Part shown: one piece after another, positions 42,464 to 56,040 of the stretch
How positions within the stretch are numbered: position 1 is the first letter of the stretch
How the letters are laid out: the number at the start of each line of letters is the position of its first letter
Source of the DNA: Streptomonospora salina
GTDB lineage: Bacteria > Actinomycetota > Actinomycetes > Streptosporangiales > Streptosporangiaceae
Length of the DNA stretch: 64,000 nt
Direction of reading: 5' to 3'
Assembly: GCF_014204715.1 (NCBI RefSeq)
Contig: NZ_JACHLY010000001.1
Location: forward strand, 558,001 to 622,000
Made by a program: the position numbers and the translations under genes
Notes under the pieces: generated by a model
The model's input: the letters and a program-made list of their open reading frames with translations, nothing else
Told to the model about the DNA's origin: nothing
Database searches by the model: none

Positions 42464-43078
42464 GTGCGCACCAGTGAGATCGAACTGTGGGAGCTGGCCG
42501 CCCCGGCGTTCCTGCACGCCCTGCCGGCCCTGCTCGAGATCTACACCGCCGCTATGGAGCCGCCCGCCGAACAGATCCCCGGGCGGTGCTCCATCATGCG
42601 CGAGCACGCCCGCCAACCGCGCTTCGGCTCGGTGGTCGCCCTACCCCGGGGCGGCGGGGACGCCGCCGGGTTCGCCTACGGCTTCCACGGCGCCGGCGGG
42701 CAGTGGTGGCACGACGTGATCACCGCCGAGCTGGACCGGCGCGGCCCCGGAGCCGGACGGCACTGGTTCGCCGACTCGTTCGAGGTCGCCGAGCTGCACG
42801 TGCTGCCCGGCCGCCAGGGGCGCGGCACCGGCCGCAGCCTCCTGGAAGCACTGACGGCGGTGCGCAAGGAGCGCACCGCCGTCCTGTCGACCCCGGCCGG
42901 CCCTACGGCCGCCCGCGGCCTCTACCGCTCGTGCGGATTCGTCGACGTACTACCGGAGTTCCGCTTCCCCGGCAGTCCTCACCGGCCCTTCACCATCATG
43001 GCCGCGCCGCTGCCATTGCCGGCAGGCGGTCCGCGGCGACCTGCTGGTAGATCTCGCGCGTGGCTGTGGACTGGTTGA
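42464..43078 (+). CDS. GNAT family N-acetyltransferase
   Basis: 204 residues from GTG 42464. E-L-H-V-L-P-G-R-Q-G-R-G-T-G-R-S-L-L near residues 109-126 is the acetyl-CoA-binding motif A of GNAT enzymes, and G-L-Y-R-S-C-G-F near 150 is motif B. There is no ribosome-binding site. TACCGT at 42453-42458 could be a -10 box placing the transcript start at the GTG, so the mRNA may be leaderless. The 3' end overlaps metF tail-to-tail by 83 bp. Substrate unknown. Confidence 0.8.
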   Translation: MRTSEIELWELAAPAFLHALPALLEIYTAAMEPPAEQIPGRCSIMREHARQPRFGSVVALPRGGGDAAGFAYGFHGAGGQWWHDVITAELDRRGPGAGRHWFADSFEVAELHVLPGRQGRGTGRSLLEALTAVRKERTAVLSTPAGPTAARGLYRSCGFVDVLPEFRFPGSPHRPFTIMAAPLPLPAGGPRRPAGRSRAWLWTG

Positions 43079-43949
43079 ACGTGATGAAGTGGATCCCGGG
43101 TGCGCCCTCGTCCAGCAGCCGCTCGCACATGCGCTGGCCCTGCTCGATCCCCAGCTTGCGCACCGACTCGGGATCGTCCTTGACCTTCTCGAACTCCTCC
43201 GCGAGGTGGCGCGGGAACGGCGCACCCGACAGCTTCTCGGACATCTCGATGGTGGAGTACTTCACCACCGGCATGACCTCGGGGATGATCGGAGTGTCAC
43301 AGCCCGCGGCCTCCACGCGGTCGCGCAGCCGCAGATAGTCCTCGGGGTCGAAGAACATCTGGGTGACGGCGTAGTCGGCGCCCGCACGGCACTTCTGCAC
43401 CAGGTACTTCGTGTCCGACTCGATGTCGGGCGAGCGGGGGTGCTTGTAGGGGAAGGCGGCGACGCCGACGCTGAAGTCGCCGAGCTCCTTGATCAGGCGC
43501 ACCAGATCCTCCGCGTACTCCAGCCCCTCGGGGTGCTTGACCCACTCCCCGAGCGGATCGCCCGGAGGGTCGCCGCGCAGAGCGAGGATGTTGTTCACGC
43601 CCACACTGGCGAAGCGCCCGATGAGGTGGCGCAGCTCGCTCACGGAGTGGTCCACGGCGCAGAAGTGGGCGACGGGCAGCAGCGTCGTGTCAGTGGCGAC
43701 CTGCTCGGTGATCTCGACGGTGAGATCCCGTGTCCCGCCACCGGCTCCGTAGGTGACGGAGATGAACGACGGCGCCAGCGCCTCGATGTCGCGGATGACC
43801 CGCCAAAGCTTGGTAAGCCCTTCGTCGGTCTTCGGCGGGAAGAACTCGAAAGAGAATGTCGGTTCGCCGGTCTTTAGCAGCTCGCGGATGTCGCGCGACC
43901 GCGACGCTGCGACCGGCGCGCTTCCGTTGCGTGTCGATGACCCAACCAT
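42996..43949 (-). CDS. metF: Methylenetetrahydrofolate reductase
   Basis: 317 residues from ATG 43949; a GTG at 43958 is an alternative. TIM-barrel FAD enzyme: F-S-F-E-F-F-P-P-K near residue 33-41, V-T-Y-G-A-G-G near 66, L-R-G-D-P-P near 125 and F-D-P-E-D-Y near 190. It reduces methylene-THF to methyl-THF for methionine synthesis. Corresponds by position to Rv2172c. Divergent from the polyprenyl synthase gene with only 72 bp between starts. Confidence 0.95.
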   Translation of the reverse strand: MVGSSTRNGSAPVAASRSRDIRELLKTGEPTFSFEFFPPKTDEGLTKLWRVIRDIEALAPSFISVTYGAGGGTRDLTVEITEQVATDTTLLPVAHFCAVDHSVSELRHLIGRFASVGVNNILALRGDPPGDPLGEWVKHPEGLEYAEDLVRLIKELGDFSVGVAAFPYKHPRSPDIESDTKYLVQKCRAGADYAVTQMFFDPEDYLRLRDRVEAAGCDTPIIPEVMPVVKYSTIEMSEKLSGAPFPRHLAEEFEKVKDDPESVRKLGIEQGQRMCERLLDEGAPGIHFITFNQSTATREIYQQVAADRLPAMAAARP

Positions 43950-44021
43950 GTCCTCCACCCTAGGCGACGCCCTGTCCAGCACCGGGAGGGTGGGTACCGA
44001 CTACCCGATAATGTGCAGCCC

Positions 44022-45092
44022 ATGACCTTTTCCGCGTCCTCTCCGGTCTCGTTCGTGCGCACGGCCGTCGACACCGAGATCGCCCGGTTCATCGAGCGCC
44101 GGCGCACCCAGCTGCTGGAGATCGGCTCCGAGCTCGCGCCGGCCGTCGACGCGCTGGAGGCCATGCTCTCCGGCGGCAAGCGGCTGCGCCCGGCGTTCTG
44201 CTACTGGGGCTGGCGCGGGGCGGGCGGCGACGACGTCGCCGAGATCCACCGGGCCGCCGCCTCGCTGGAGTTCCTGCAGGCCTGCGCTCTGATCCACGAC
44301 GACGTGATCGACAACAGCGACACCCGCCGCGGCCTGCCGGCGGCCCACAAGCGGCTGGCGGACCTGCACGCGGCCGAGGGCTGGCGCGGGGCCCCCGAGG
44401 CGTTCGGGCGCGGCGCGGCGATCCTCATCGGCGACCTGTGCCTGGCCTGGAGCGAAGACCTGTACCAGGCCAGCGGCCTGGAGCTGGAAGCGCTGCACGC
44501 CGGACGCACGCCCTTCGACGCGATGCGCACCGAGGTCATGGCCGGGCAGTACCTGGACATGCTGGAGCAGGTGCGCGAAGGCGGCGACGTCGAGGCGACG
44601 CTGCGTGTGATGCATTACAAAGCCGCCAAGTACACCGTCGAGCGTCCGCTGCATATGGGAGCGGCGCTGGCGGGCCGCTTCGACGACCTCGCCGGCGTCT
44701 ACACCGCCTACGGCCTGCCCCTGGGGGTGGCCTTCCAGCTGCGCGACGACGTCCTGGGCGTCTTCGGTGACCCCGAGCAGACGGGCAAGCCGGCCGGCGA
44801 CGACCTGCGCGAGGGAAAGCGCACACTGATCGTGGCCGAGACCCTGGAGCGCTCCGGCGCCGCCGCCCGCGCGCGGTTCCTGCGCCACCTGGGCGATCCC
44901 GCCCTCGACGGCGACGCGGTGGCGTGGATGCGCGGCGTGGCCGAAGAGTCCGGCGCCCTGGCCGCCTGCGAGCGCCGCATCGACGACTACGTGGGAAAGG
45001 CCACGGCGGCGCTGGAGAGCGGCCTGCTCGACGACGCGGCGCGTTCTCCGCTGGCCGACCTCGTCGTGGCCGCCACCGACCGCAAGTACTGA
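44022..45092 (+). CDS. Polyprenyl (geranylgeranyl-type) diphosphate synthase
   Basis: 356 residues from ATG 44022 (GTG at 44013 is in frame). Chain-length enzyme with G-G-K-R-L-R-P near residue 52, first Asp-rich motif D-D-V-I-D near 91-95 and second motif Q-L-R-D-D-V-L-G near 239-246. It adds isopentenyl units to an allylic diphosphate; product length cannot be read off. The position matches idsA2 (Rv2173). GATAAT at 44007-44012 directly before the start suggests a leaderless mRNA. Confidence 0.9.
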   Translation: MTFSASSPVSFVRTAVDTEIARFIERRRTQLLEIGSELAPAVDALEAMLSGGKRLRPAFCYWGWRGAGGDDVAEIHRAAASLEFLQACALIHDDVIDNSDTRRGLPAAHKRLADLHAAEGWRGAPEAFGRGAAILIGDLCLAWSEDLYQASGLELEALHAGRTPFDAMRTEVMAGQYLDMLEQVREGGDVEATLRVMHYKAAKYTVERPLHMGAALAGRFDDLAGVYTAYGLPLGVAFQLRDDVLGVFGDPEQTGKPAGDDLREGKRTLIVAETLERSGAAARARFLRHLGDPALDGDAVAWMRGVAEESGALAACERRIDDYVGKATAALESGLLDDAARSPLADLVVAATDRKY

Positions 45093-45288
45093 GTCCCCGC
45101 AGCGGGGCTCGGACGCCGCCGGCCCGGACCGGGCCGGGCGCACCCGGCCTCCTGCCCGAGGAGGCCGCACTTCCACCCGCAGGAGGAAGCGCTTCCCGCC
45201 GCCCGGTCGATACGGTCGGCCCAGAGCGCGGACCGGGATGAGAGAAAGCCCGCTCCGCGGAGTTCGACGGCTACCGGAAGGCATCACC

Positions 45289-46590
45289 GTGGACGGTACA
45301 CCGGCCCCTGTGCGCGGCCCGGTGCGCCCGGGCGAACGAGCTCCGGGGCCCGACCTCGCACGCGGGCTCATGCTGCTGCTGATCGCGCTGGCCAACACGC
45401 CGTGGTACCTCTACGGCGCCCGGCAGTCGGACCTCGGCGGCCATCCCGTCGACGGGTCGGCCCTCGACCGCGCCGTGCAGTTCGCCATGCTGACGGCCGT
45501 GGACGGGCGCATCTATCCGATGTTCGCGTGCCTGTTCGGCTACGGGCTGATCCGCATCTACGACCGCCAGCTGGAGTCCGGCGCGGCGCCGCGGGCCGCC
45601 GCCGCGGTGGTGCGCCGACGCAACCTGTGGCTGCTGGTGTTCGGCTTCGTGCACGGGGCGCTGCTGTTCTTCGGCGACATCCTGGGGGCCTACGGCCTGC
45701 TCGGCCTCGTCCTGGGCTGGCTGCTGCTGCGCCGCAGCGGGCGCACCATGCAGGTGACCGCGGCGGTGCTGGTCGGGTTCTCGCTCGTGCTGTGGCTGTT
45801 CAGCGCGCTGGGCGCCGTCCTGGCCTCCCTGGCCCCCGCGGACGCGTCCGGCGGCGGGGCGCCTTCCGGGGTATCCGGCTTCCTGCGGACCTCCTTCGGC
45901 GAAGAGGATTACCTCGCCTCCGCCGGGGACCGGATCGCCGCCTGGTCGGTCATGGTCCCCCTCCAGGCCTTCGCCGTGGTGATGCCCGCCATGATGGTGC
46001 TGGGCATGGCGCTCGGCCGACACCGGGTACTGGAGCGCACGGACCGCTACCTCCGCCTGCTGACCTGGACCGCTGTGGTGGGGATCGGTGCCGCCTGGCT
46101 GTCGGGACTGCCCGAGGCGCTGGTCCACGTCGGGGCCGCCGGGGCGAGCACTCCCGTCGCGGGGGCGCTGAGCGGCGTGCGGCAGATGAGCGGCGTACTC
46201 GGGGGCGCCGGCTATGTCGCGCTGTTCGGACTGATCGGGCACGCCGTCGCACGCCGGGGCAGGCGCGGTCCGGGCACGGTCGCCGTCATCGCGGTCGGCA
46301 AGCGGTCGCTGTCCTGCTACCTGGCCCAGTCGGTGCTGTGCGCGCCGCTGCTGGCCGCGTGGGGACTGGGTCTGGGCGCGCACTTCGGCAGCGCGTCCAC
46401 GGCACTGTTCGCCGTGGCGGTGTGGCTGGTCACCCTGGCGGGCGCCTACGCGCTGGAGCGGACCGACCGGAGCGGGCCGGCCGAAGTGCTGCTGCGCCGG
46501 CTGTCCTACCGCAGCGGGAGCGGCGGCAGGGGCGGTCCTGCCGCGGCCGGGACGGGTCCCAGCGGCGATCCGGGGCCCGCGACGCGCTGA
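45289..46590 (+). CDS. DUF418 domain-containing membrane protein
   Basis: 433 residues from GTG 45289, chosen because CGGAAGG lies 7 nt upstream; the frame is open to 45238. About ten hydrophobic segments are present. N-terminal D-L-A-R-G-L-M-L-L-L-I-A-L-A-N, F-A-C-L-F-G-Y-G near residue 77 and the C-terminal block I-A-V-G-K-R-S-L-S-C-Y-L-A-Q-S near 350 are typical of the YeiB/DUF418 family. These are polytopic membrane proteins with suggested acyl- or metabolite-transport roles; function unproven. Follows the polyprenyl synthase by about 200 bp. Confidence 0.85.
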   Translation: MDGTPAPVRGPVRPGERAPGPDLARGLMLLLIALANTPWYLYGARQSDLGGHPVDGSALDRAVQFAMLTAVDGRIYPMFACLFGYGLIRIYDRQLESGAAPRAAAAVVRRRNLWLLVFGFVHGALLFFGDILGAYGLLGLVLGWLLLRRSGRTMQVTAAVLVGFSLVLWLFSALGAVLASLAPADASGGGAPSGVSGFLRTSFGEEDYLASAGDRIAAWSVMVPLQAFAVVMPAMMVLGMALGRHRVLERTDRYLRLLTWTAVVGIGAAWLSGLPEALVHVGAAGASTPVAGALSGVRQMSGVLGGAGYVALFGLIGHAVARRGRRGPGTVAVIAVGKRSLSCYLAQSVLCAPLLAAWGLGLGAHFGSASTALFAVAVWLVTLAGAYALERTDRSGPAEVLLRRLSYRSGSGGRGGPAAAGTGPSGDPGPATR

Positions 46591-46721
46591 GAGCCGCGCG
46601 AACGCCCGCAGCGGAGCGGTTGTGGAAGCGCTCGGCGCCGGGTCGGTGACCCGGAGGGGCGTTGTGCCGCAAAATGCCAGTCATGGGGGAAATCGATCGT
46701 AGATACGACGCCGGCGGCGGA

Positions 46722-47588
46722 ATGCCGCCGACGGGCACGATCGGGGTAACAGGCGCCACCGGGGCCCTGGGCCGGCGGGTCGCCGCGCGGCTGTCCCGGC
46801 GCGGCCTGCCGCAGCGCCTGGTCGTCCGCGATCTCAACCGCGCGCCCGATCTGCCCGGCACAAGCGCGGCCATGGCCGCCTATGAGGACACCGACGCCTT
46901 CGAACGCGCGGTACGCGATGTGGACACGCTGCTGCTGATCCCGATCCCGGTCGGCGACAAGCGCATCGAGCGCCAACTGGGCGCCGTCGACGCGGCCCTG
47001 TCGGCGGGCGTGTCCCGCATCGTGTACGTGTCGTTCCTCTCCGCCGGCCCCGCCTGCGTCGACACCGCCGCGCGCGACCACTTCTACACCGAGGCCCACA
47101 TCCGGGCGACGGGCGTCGCGCACACGTTCCTGCGGCCGAGCCTGTATCTGGACCTGCTGCCCGCCTGGGTCGACGCCCGGGGGCTGATCCGCGGCCCGGC
47201 CGGGCAGGGGCGCCTGGCGTGGGTCGCGCGCGAGGACGTGGCCGAGGCGGCGGTGGCCGTGCTCACCGGCGGCGGCGCGCATACGGGCCGCACCTACGAC
47301 CTCACCGGCCCCGAAGCGGTCGGCCTCGGCGAGACGGCGCGCCGGCTGTCCGCGCTGACCGGGCGCACCGTCGCCTACGTACCCCAGAGCCGGCCGGAGG
47401 CCGATGTGCGGGCGCGTCCGGCGGACGCGCCGCAGGCGGGACCCGACTCGGCCGCCTGCGCCGCTATCGCGGCGGGCGAACTCGACGCGGTCTCGCCCGC
47501 CGTGCCCGAACTGACCGGGCGCCCCGCCCAGTCCATCGAGGGGTTCCTGCGCACCCGGCCCAGCGCTCTGCACCACGCGCCCGTGTGA
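46722..47588 (+). CDS. NmrA-like NAD(P)-binding protein
   Basis: 288 residues from ATG 46722, where G/C-rich codon bias begins; the frame is open from 46662. Rossmann motif I-G-V-T-G-A-T-G-A-L-G-R-R-V near residues 6-19 and I-V-Y-V-S-F-L-S-A near 102-110 indicate an atypical short-chain reductase of the NmrA/SDR5 group, close to NADPH:quinone-reductase-like proteins. These often sense or reduce quinones or act as redox sensors. It converges on fadD with a 10-bp gap. Confidence 0.82.
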   Translation: MPPTGTIGVTGATGALGRRVAARLSRRGLPQRLVVRDLNRAPDLPGTSAAMAAYEDTDAFERAVRDVDTLLLIPIPVGDKRIERQLGAVDAALSAGVSRIVYVSFLSAGPACVDTAARDHFYTEAHIRATGVAHTFLRPSLYLDLLPAWVDARGLIRGPAGQGRLAWVAREDVAEAAVAVLTGGGAHTGRTYDLTGPEAVGLGETARRLSALTGRTVAYVPQSRPEADVRARPADAPQAGPDSAACAAIAAGELDAVSPAVPELTGRPAQSIEGFLRTRPSALHHAPV

Positions 47589-47598
47589 GCCGCTCGGG

Positions 47599-49230
<1,632 letters not shown>

Positions 49231-49491
49231 TCGCCCTCACCCTTCGCGCTGCGTGGATGTGACTGGTGCCACTGACGCTAGAAGGTGCGGGGCGCAGTGG
49301 GAAGCGCGCCCGCGGCATCGTTACCTAACATTGTTAGGCGAGCGGGCGGCCGCCGCACGGTGCGGGCGCGAACCCGGCGCACCGGCACACCGGGGCTCGG
49401 GGCCGGCGCGCTGCCGCCGTGGCGGATCCGCCGCCCCGGCGGCGGCCCCGGAACGACACACCGTGCGCCGGTCGGGTAACCGCGACGTCTC

Positions 49492-50145
49492 TCAGGCGTG
49501 CGCGGCAGCGAGCCTGCGCCGGAACTCCGCCGCGGCGGCGCGCGGGTCCGCGGCGTCGGCGACGGCGCGCACGACGACTACGCGGCGGGCACCGGCCCCG
49601 ATCACGCGGTCGAGGTTGGCCAAGTCGATGCCGCCGATGGCGAACCACGGGCGGTCGGGGGCCATCGCGGCGGTGCGCTCCACCAGTTCCAGCCCGGCGG
49701 CCGAGCGGCCCGGCTTGGTGGGGGTCGACCAGGTGGGGCCGACGCAGAAGTAGTCGACGCCCTGCTCCTCGGCCGAGGCGGCCGCCAGCACCGCGTCGCG
49801 GTTGGAGCGGCCGATCAGCGGACCGGGGCCGAGGACGGCGCGCGCATCCGGCACCGGCAGGTCGCCCTGGCCCAGGTGGAGCACGTCGGCGCCCGCCGCC
49901 AGCGCGATGTCGGCACGGTCGTTGACCGCCATCAGGGCGCCGTGGCGCGCGCACGCCTCGCGCACGGTCTCCAGCGCGGCCAGCTCCCGGCGTGCCTCCA
50001 GGGACTTGTCGCGCAGCTGGACGATGTCGACGCCGCCGGCCAGCGCGGCGTCGAGGAACTCCGCCAGGTCGCCCCGGTCGGTGCGGGCGTCGGTGCACAG
50101 GTACAGGCGCGCCCGGTCCAGGCGCTCTCGCAGACTCGCGTTCAC
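49492..50145 (-). CDS. thiE: Thiamine-phosphate synthase
   Basis: 217-residue TIM barrel. L-Y-L-C-T-D near residue 14, V-Q-L-R-D-K near 42-47, V-N-D-R-A-D near 74 and [13 protein letters not shown] near 131-143 are the substrate-binding blocks. It joins the HMP pyrimidine diphosphate and the carboxylated thiazole phosphate to give thiamine phosphate. Divergent from the thiO-thiS-thiG operon, which makes the thiazole half, with the Rv2175c-like gene in between. Confidence 0.96.
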   Translation of the reverse strand: MNASLRERLDRARLYLCTDARTDRGDLAEFLDAALAGGVDIVQLRDKSLEARRELAALETVREACARHGALMAVNDRADIALAAGADVLHLGQGDLPVPDARAVLGPGPLIGRSNRDAVLAAASAEEQGVDYFCVGPTWSTPTKPGRSAAGLELVERTAAMAPDRPWFAIGGIDLANLDRVIGAGARRVVVVRAVADAADPRAAAAEFRRRLAAAHA

Positions 50146-50202
50146 CGGGCCAGGGTAACCGGGGCCGCTACCCGGCCGACCGCCGCGACCGGTCGGGGGC
50201 CG

Positions 50203-50580
50203 TCAGAACGCCATGGCCTGGGCGCGGCGACGCACCTCGGTGCCGCGGTTCTCGATCAGCGCCTCGATGGGCGCGCCCGGAAGCGACTCGTCCGGGGTGA
50301 ACATCCACTGCAGCGCTTCCTCGGTGCTGAAACCGGAGTCGGCGAGGACGGTGAGCGTGCCGGGCAGGCCCTTGACGACGTCGCCTGCGGAGATGAATGC
50401 GGCGGGGATGTGCAGTTCGCCCTTGCGCCGGACACCCAGCAGCTTGTGTTCGGAGATGAACTGCTTGACGCGGTTGGGGCTGACGTTCAGCTCCGTGGCC
50501 GCCTCTTTCAGCGTCATCCATTCGCCGATGAGGGCGTCGGTATCGCGGTCGTTCTCGTTCACCTTCCCAATGTCCCACAC
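50203..50580 (-). CDS. Rv2175c-family winged-helix DNA-binding protein
   Basis: 125 residues. E-W-M-T-L-K-E-A-A-T-E-L-N-V-S-P-N-R-V near residues 20-38 is the helix-turn-helix and R-R-K-G-E-L-H-I-P near 51-59 the wing. The central G-L-P-G-T-L-T-V-L-A-D-S-G and C-terminal R-R-A-Q-A-M-A-F match Rv2175c. In M. tuberculosis this protein is phosphorylated by the adjacent kinase PknL, which reduces DNA binding. The N-terminal Thr/Asp segment (T14) is a possible phosphosite. Here the kinase lies 2.8 kb away beyond the thi operon. Confidence 0.9.
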   Translation of the reverse strand: MWDIGKVNENDRDTDALIGEWMTLKEAATELNVSPNRVKQFISEHKLLGVRRKGELHIPAAFISAGDVVKGLPGTLTVLADSGFSTEEALQWMFTPDESLPGAPIEALIENRGTEVRRRAQAMAF

Positions 50581-50718
50581 CCGGACCCGATACCGAACGC
50601 CTCCGCGCGCCGCTGCGTATCGCCGCTGCGGCGCCGTACCGCCCGCCCTCCGCGCGGCGGCGGACCGGCGATCGCCTTCCGCCGAGCGCGGCCCCTAGAA
50701 TGGGCGGCGGACGAGATC

Positions 50719-50811
50719 ACCCGCGGGAGCCGGGACGGGACCCGGCTGAGAGGGAGGCTGGCGGCCTCCGACCGCAAGAACCTGATCCGGGTCGTACCGG
50801 CGAAGGAAGTG
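50719..50811 (+). promoter_or_regulatory. TPP riboswitch (THI element)
   Basis: In order: GCGGGAGCCGGGACGGGACC, GGCTGAGAGG (the conserved CUGAGA), CCGACCGCAAGAACCTGATC (ACCUGA), CGGGTCGTACCGGCGAAGG and GAAGTGG. All universally conserved TPP-aptamer blocks are present. The aptamer ends only about 15 nt before the thiO start, so TPP binding most likely hides the ribosome-binding site (CAGCAGGG). Confidence 0.95.
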
Positions 50812-50828
50812 GCAGCAGGGACGTGTCA

Positions 50829-53178
<2,350 letters not shown>

Positions 53179-53357
53179 CCGCAGCGCCTGCCGCCGCACG
53201 CCGAAACGGCGGACACAACGGCGGACACGAGGAACCGACTTCCCTCCGGTCCGGTGCGTCGCCGCAGGCCGGGGGACGTGCCCCCGATCGTTCGCGTCCC
53301 GCGTCCCCGCTGGCACCACCCGCGGACGCGGGACGCCTTAGACTCCCGAGTGTGGAC

Positions 53358-55310
53358 ATGACGACTGCCGACCCTCTGGTGGGCACGACACTCGATCAGC
53401 GCTACCACGTCGAAGCGCGGGTGGCCAGTGGCGGTATGGCCACGGTCTATGTCGCTCGCGATCTTCGCTTGGACCGCCGCCTGGCCTGCAAGGTGATGCA
53501 CGCTTCACTGGCCCAGGACCCGTCGTTCGTGCGCCGGTTCATCAACGAGGCGCACTCGGTGGCCAAGCTCTCCCACCCTAACGTGGTGCAGGTCTACGAC
53601 CAGGGGACCGATCGCGGCCACGTGTACCTGGCCATGGAGTACGTGCCCGGCAGGACGCTGCGCGACATGCTCAACGAGCGCGGGCGCCTGTCTGCGGACG
53701 ACGCGCTGGCCGTGATCTCGCCGGTGCTGGCGGCGCTGGGCGCCGCGCATCAGGCGGGGCTCGTCCACCGCGACGTCAAGCCCGAGAACGTGCTGCTCAC
53801 CGAGGACGGCCGGGTCAAGGTCGCCGACTTCGGCCTCGCGCGGGCGGTGGAGTCCGCCCAGCAGGGCAACACCCGCACCGGCGCCGTGATGGGCACCGCC
53901 GCCTACCTGGCCCCCGAGCAGATCGAGCAGGGCACCGCCGACGCGCGCACCGACGTCTACGCGGCCGGGATCATGCTCTACGAGCTGCTGACCGGTTCCC
54001 AACCGCACACCGGCGACTCCCCCATCGCCATCGCCTACCAGCACGTCAACGAGGACGTTCCGCGCCCGTCGCGGACGGTGGCGGGCCTGCCGCCGGAGAT
54101 CGACACGCTGGTCACCCGCGCCACCGAGCGCGATGCCGGCTACCGGCTGGGCGACGCCGGCCAGTATCTCGCGGCTGTGCTCAACGCCAAGTCGGCGCTG
54201 CCGGCCGGCGGTGCCGCTGCGGCCGATACGGCCCACGTGGGCGACGTCCGGGCGACGGGCGTCCTGCCGGCCTCCGACGGAGACACCAGCACCCTGGAGG
54301 TCGGGGTCGGCGGCCTGGCCGACGAGGAGCCGCCCGGCCCGGCGCGCGGCCGGCGCCGCGGGCCGGACCGCCGCACGTACCCGATGCTGCTGGTCGCCGG
54401 TGTGCTCGCGGTGGTGCTGCTGGGGTTCGGCTGGTGGTTCCTGCTGGGCCGCTACGAGCCCGTCCCCGACGTCGTCGGCATGCAGGAGCACGGTGCCCGC
54501 GCGGTTCTGGGCGGCGTGCCCGTGCAGATCGACGTGGGCGACGGCCGCGTCTACTCCGAGCAGGAGGCCGGATCCGTCGCCGAGGTCGAACCCGCCGTGG
54601 ACGAGCGCGTCCTGCCCGGCGAGACCGTCACGATCCTCCTGTCCAAGGGGCCGCGCAGCGTGTCCATGCCCGACCTGGTGGGCCAGGACGTCGCCGACGC
54701 ACGCTCGGCGCTGGAGGACGGCGGTTTCGCCGACATCGTGGAGGAGGAGACCTCCTCCCAGGAACACCCGGCCGGGGCGGTGATCAGCACCGACCCCGAG
54801 CCGGGCGCCGAGGCCGACCGGGAGGAGCCGGTCACCCTCACCGTCAGCGAGGGATTCGACGTCCCCGATGTCGCCGGCGTGCAGCAGGACCAGGCGCAGT
54901 CCACGCTTGAGGAGGCGGGGCTGCAGGTCTCGGTCTCCGAGGAGCCCAGCGAGGACGTCCCCGAAGGGGAGGTGATCTCGCAGGATCCCGCCGCGGGCGC
55001 GACCGTCAGCTCCGGCGACACCGTCACGATCACCGTCTCCTCGGGACCCGACCGGATCGAGATCCCGGACGTGACGGGGTGGAAGGTCGACGACGCCAAG
55101 AAGCGCCTGGAGGAGCTGGGCTTCAAGGTGAAGGTCACCCGCGTACTCGGGGGCGACAACGTCACCGGCTACAGCCCGCAGGGGGCGGCCGAAAAGGACA
55201 CCGAGATCGAGCTGGTCGCCAGCCCGTTCCCGCCCGGCGGCGACGACGGCGGCGGCGACGACGGCGGCAACGGCAACGGCAACGGGGGCGGCAACGGGGG
55301 CGGCGACTGA
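53358..55310 (+). CDS. PASTA-domain Ser/Thr protein kinase, PknL-type
   Basis: 650 residues from ATG 53358 (GTG 53352 also possible). Kinase domain 15-275: G-loop S-G-G-M-A-T-V-Y near 24-31, ATP lysine K45, H-R-D-V-K-P-E-N 137-144, D-F-G 157-159 and A-P-E near 186. Juxtamembrane linker, one transmembrane helix about 342-363, then four extracellular PASTA repeats (about 367-432, 433-498, 499-564, 565-622) and a Gly/Asp/Asn-rich tail. PASTA domains sense muropeptides or lipid II, so a cell-wall signal is likely. Position equals pknL (Rv2176), which lacks PASTA repeats. TAGACT about 8 bp before the start may give a near-leaderless mRNA. Confidence 0.93.
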   Translation: MTTADPLVGTTLDQRYHVEARVASGGMATVYVARDLRLDRRLACKVMHASLAQDPSFVRRFINEAHSVAKLSHPNVVQVYDQGTDRGHVYLAMEYVPGRTLRDMLNERGRLSADDALAVISPVLAALGAAHQAGLVHRDVKPENVLLTEDGRVKVADFGLARAVESAQQGNTRTGAVMGTAAYLAPEQIEQGTADARTDVYAAGIMLYELLTGSQPHTGDSPIAIAYQHVNEDVPRPSRTVAGLPPEIDTLVTRATERDAGYRLGDAGQYLAAVLNAKSALPAGGAAAADTAHVGDVRATGVLPASDGDTSTLEVGVGGLADEEPPGPARGRRRGPDRRTYPMLLVAGVLAVVLLGFGWWFLLGRYEPVPDVVGMQEHGARAVLGGVPVQIDVGDGRVYSEQEAGSVAEVEPAVDERVLPGETVTILLSKGPRSVSMPDLVGQDVADARSALEDGGFADIVEEETSSQEHPAGAVISTDPEPGAEADREEPVTLTVSEGFDVPDVAGVQQDQAQSTLEEAGLQVSVSEEPSEDVPEGEVISQDPAAGATVSSGDTVTITVSSGPDRIEIPDVTGWKVDDAKKRLEELGFKVKVTRVLGGDNVTGYSPQGAAEKDTEIELVASPFPPGGDDGGGDDGGNGNGNGGGNGGGD

Positions 55311-55374
55311 TCCGCACGCGCTCCGGGCCGCTCCGTCGCCCCGCCGCCGGTGCGGTGTTCGCTAGAGTCGCCCT

Positions 55375-56040
55375 ATGGCAGAGGATGCGATCCGCGTCAT
55401 GGTCGTCGACGACCACCCGATGTGGCGCGATGCGGTGGCGCGCGATCTCGCCGAGGCCGGCCTGGACGTGGTGGCCACCGCGGGCGAAGGCGCCAAGGCG
55501 GTGCGCGTAGCCCCGGCGGCGCGGCCCACGGTGGCCGTGATCGATCTCCAGCTGCCCGACATCGGGGGTGTGGAGGTGACCCGTCGGCTGTTGGACGGAG
55601 CCGAGCCGCCGCGGGTGCTGGTGCTGTCGGCCAGCGGCGAGCAGGCCGACGTTCTGGAGGCGGTCAAGGCCGGCGCCACCGGCTACCTGGTCAAATCGGC
55701 CGGGCGCGCGGAGCTGCTGGAAGCCGTGCGCGGGGTGCACGCCGGCGAGGCGGTCTACACGCCCGGGCTGGCGGGACTGGTGCTGGGCGAGTACCGGCGG
55801 ATGGCCGCCGCCCCCGGGCACTCCGACGCGTCGGCCGCGCCGTCGCTGACGCCGCGCGAAACCGAGGTGCTGCGGCTGGTGGCCAAGGGGCTGGGCTACA
55901 AGCAGATCGCCGATCGGCTTTCGGTATCCCACCGCACCGTGCAGAACCACGTGCAGAACACGCTGAACAAGCTGCACCTGCACAATCGGGTCGAGTTGGC
56001 GCGCTACGCCATCGACCGGGGACTCGACGGCGAGGACTGA
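55375..56040 (+). CDS. LuxR/NarL-type response regulator, MacR-like
   Basis: 221 residues. Receiver domain with acidic D-D-H near residues 12-14, phospho-acceptor D57 in A-V-I-D-L-Q-L-P-D, and K107 in L-V-K-S-A. The LuxR HTH (about 155-215) reads L-T-P-R-E-T-E-V-L-R-L-V-A-K-G-L. The MacS-type histidine kinase about 6.6 kb away is the likely partner, because in streptomycetes macR and macS adjoin next to pfkA and the DAHP synthase region. MacRS controls morphogenetic membrane-protein genes there. 64 bp after the kinase gene. Confidence 0.88.
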   Translation: MAEDAIRVMVVDDHPMWRDAVARDLAEAGLDVVATAGEGAKAVRVAPAARPTVAVIDLQLPDIGGVEVTRRLLDGAEPPRVLVLSASGEQADVLEAVKAGATGYLVKSAGRAELLEAVRGVHAGEAVYTPGLAGLVLGEYRRMAAAPGHSDASAAPSLTPRETEVLRLVAKGLGYKQIADRLSVSHRTVQNHVQNTLNKLHLHNRVELARYAIDRGLDGED

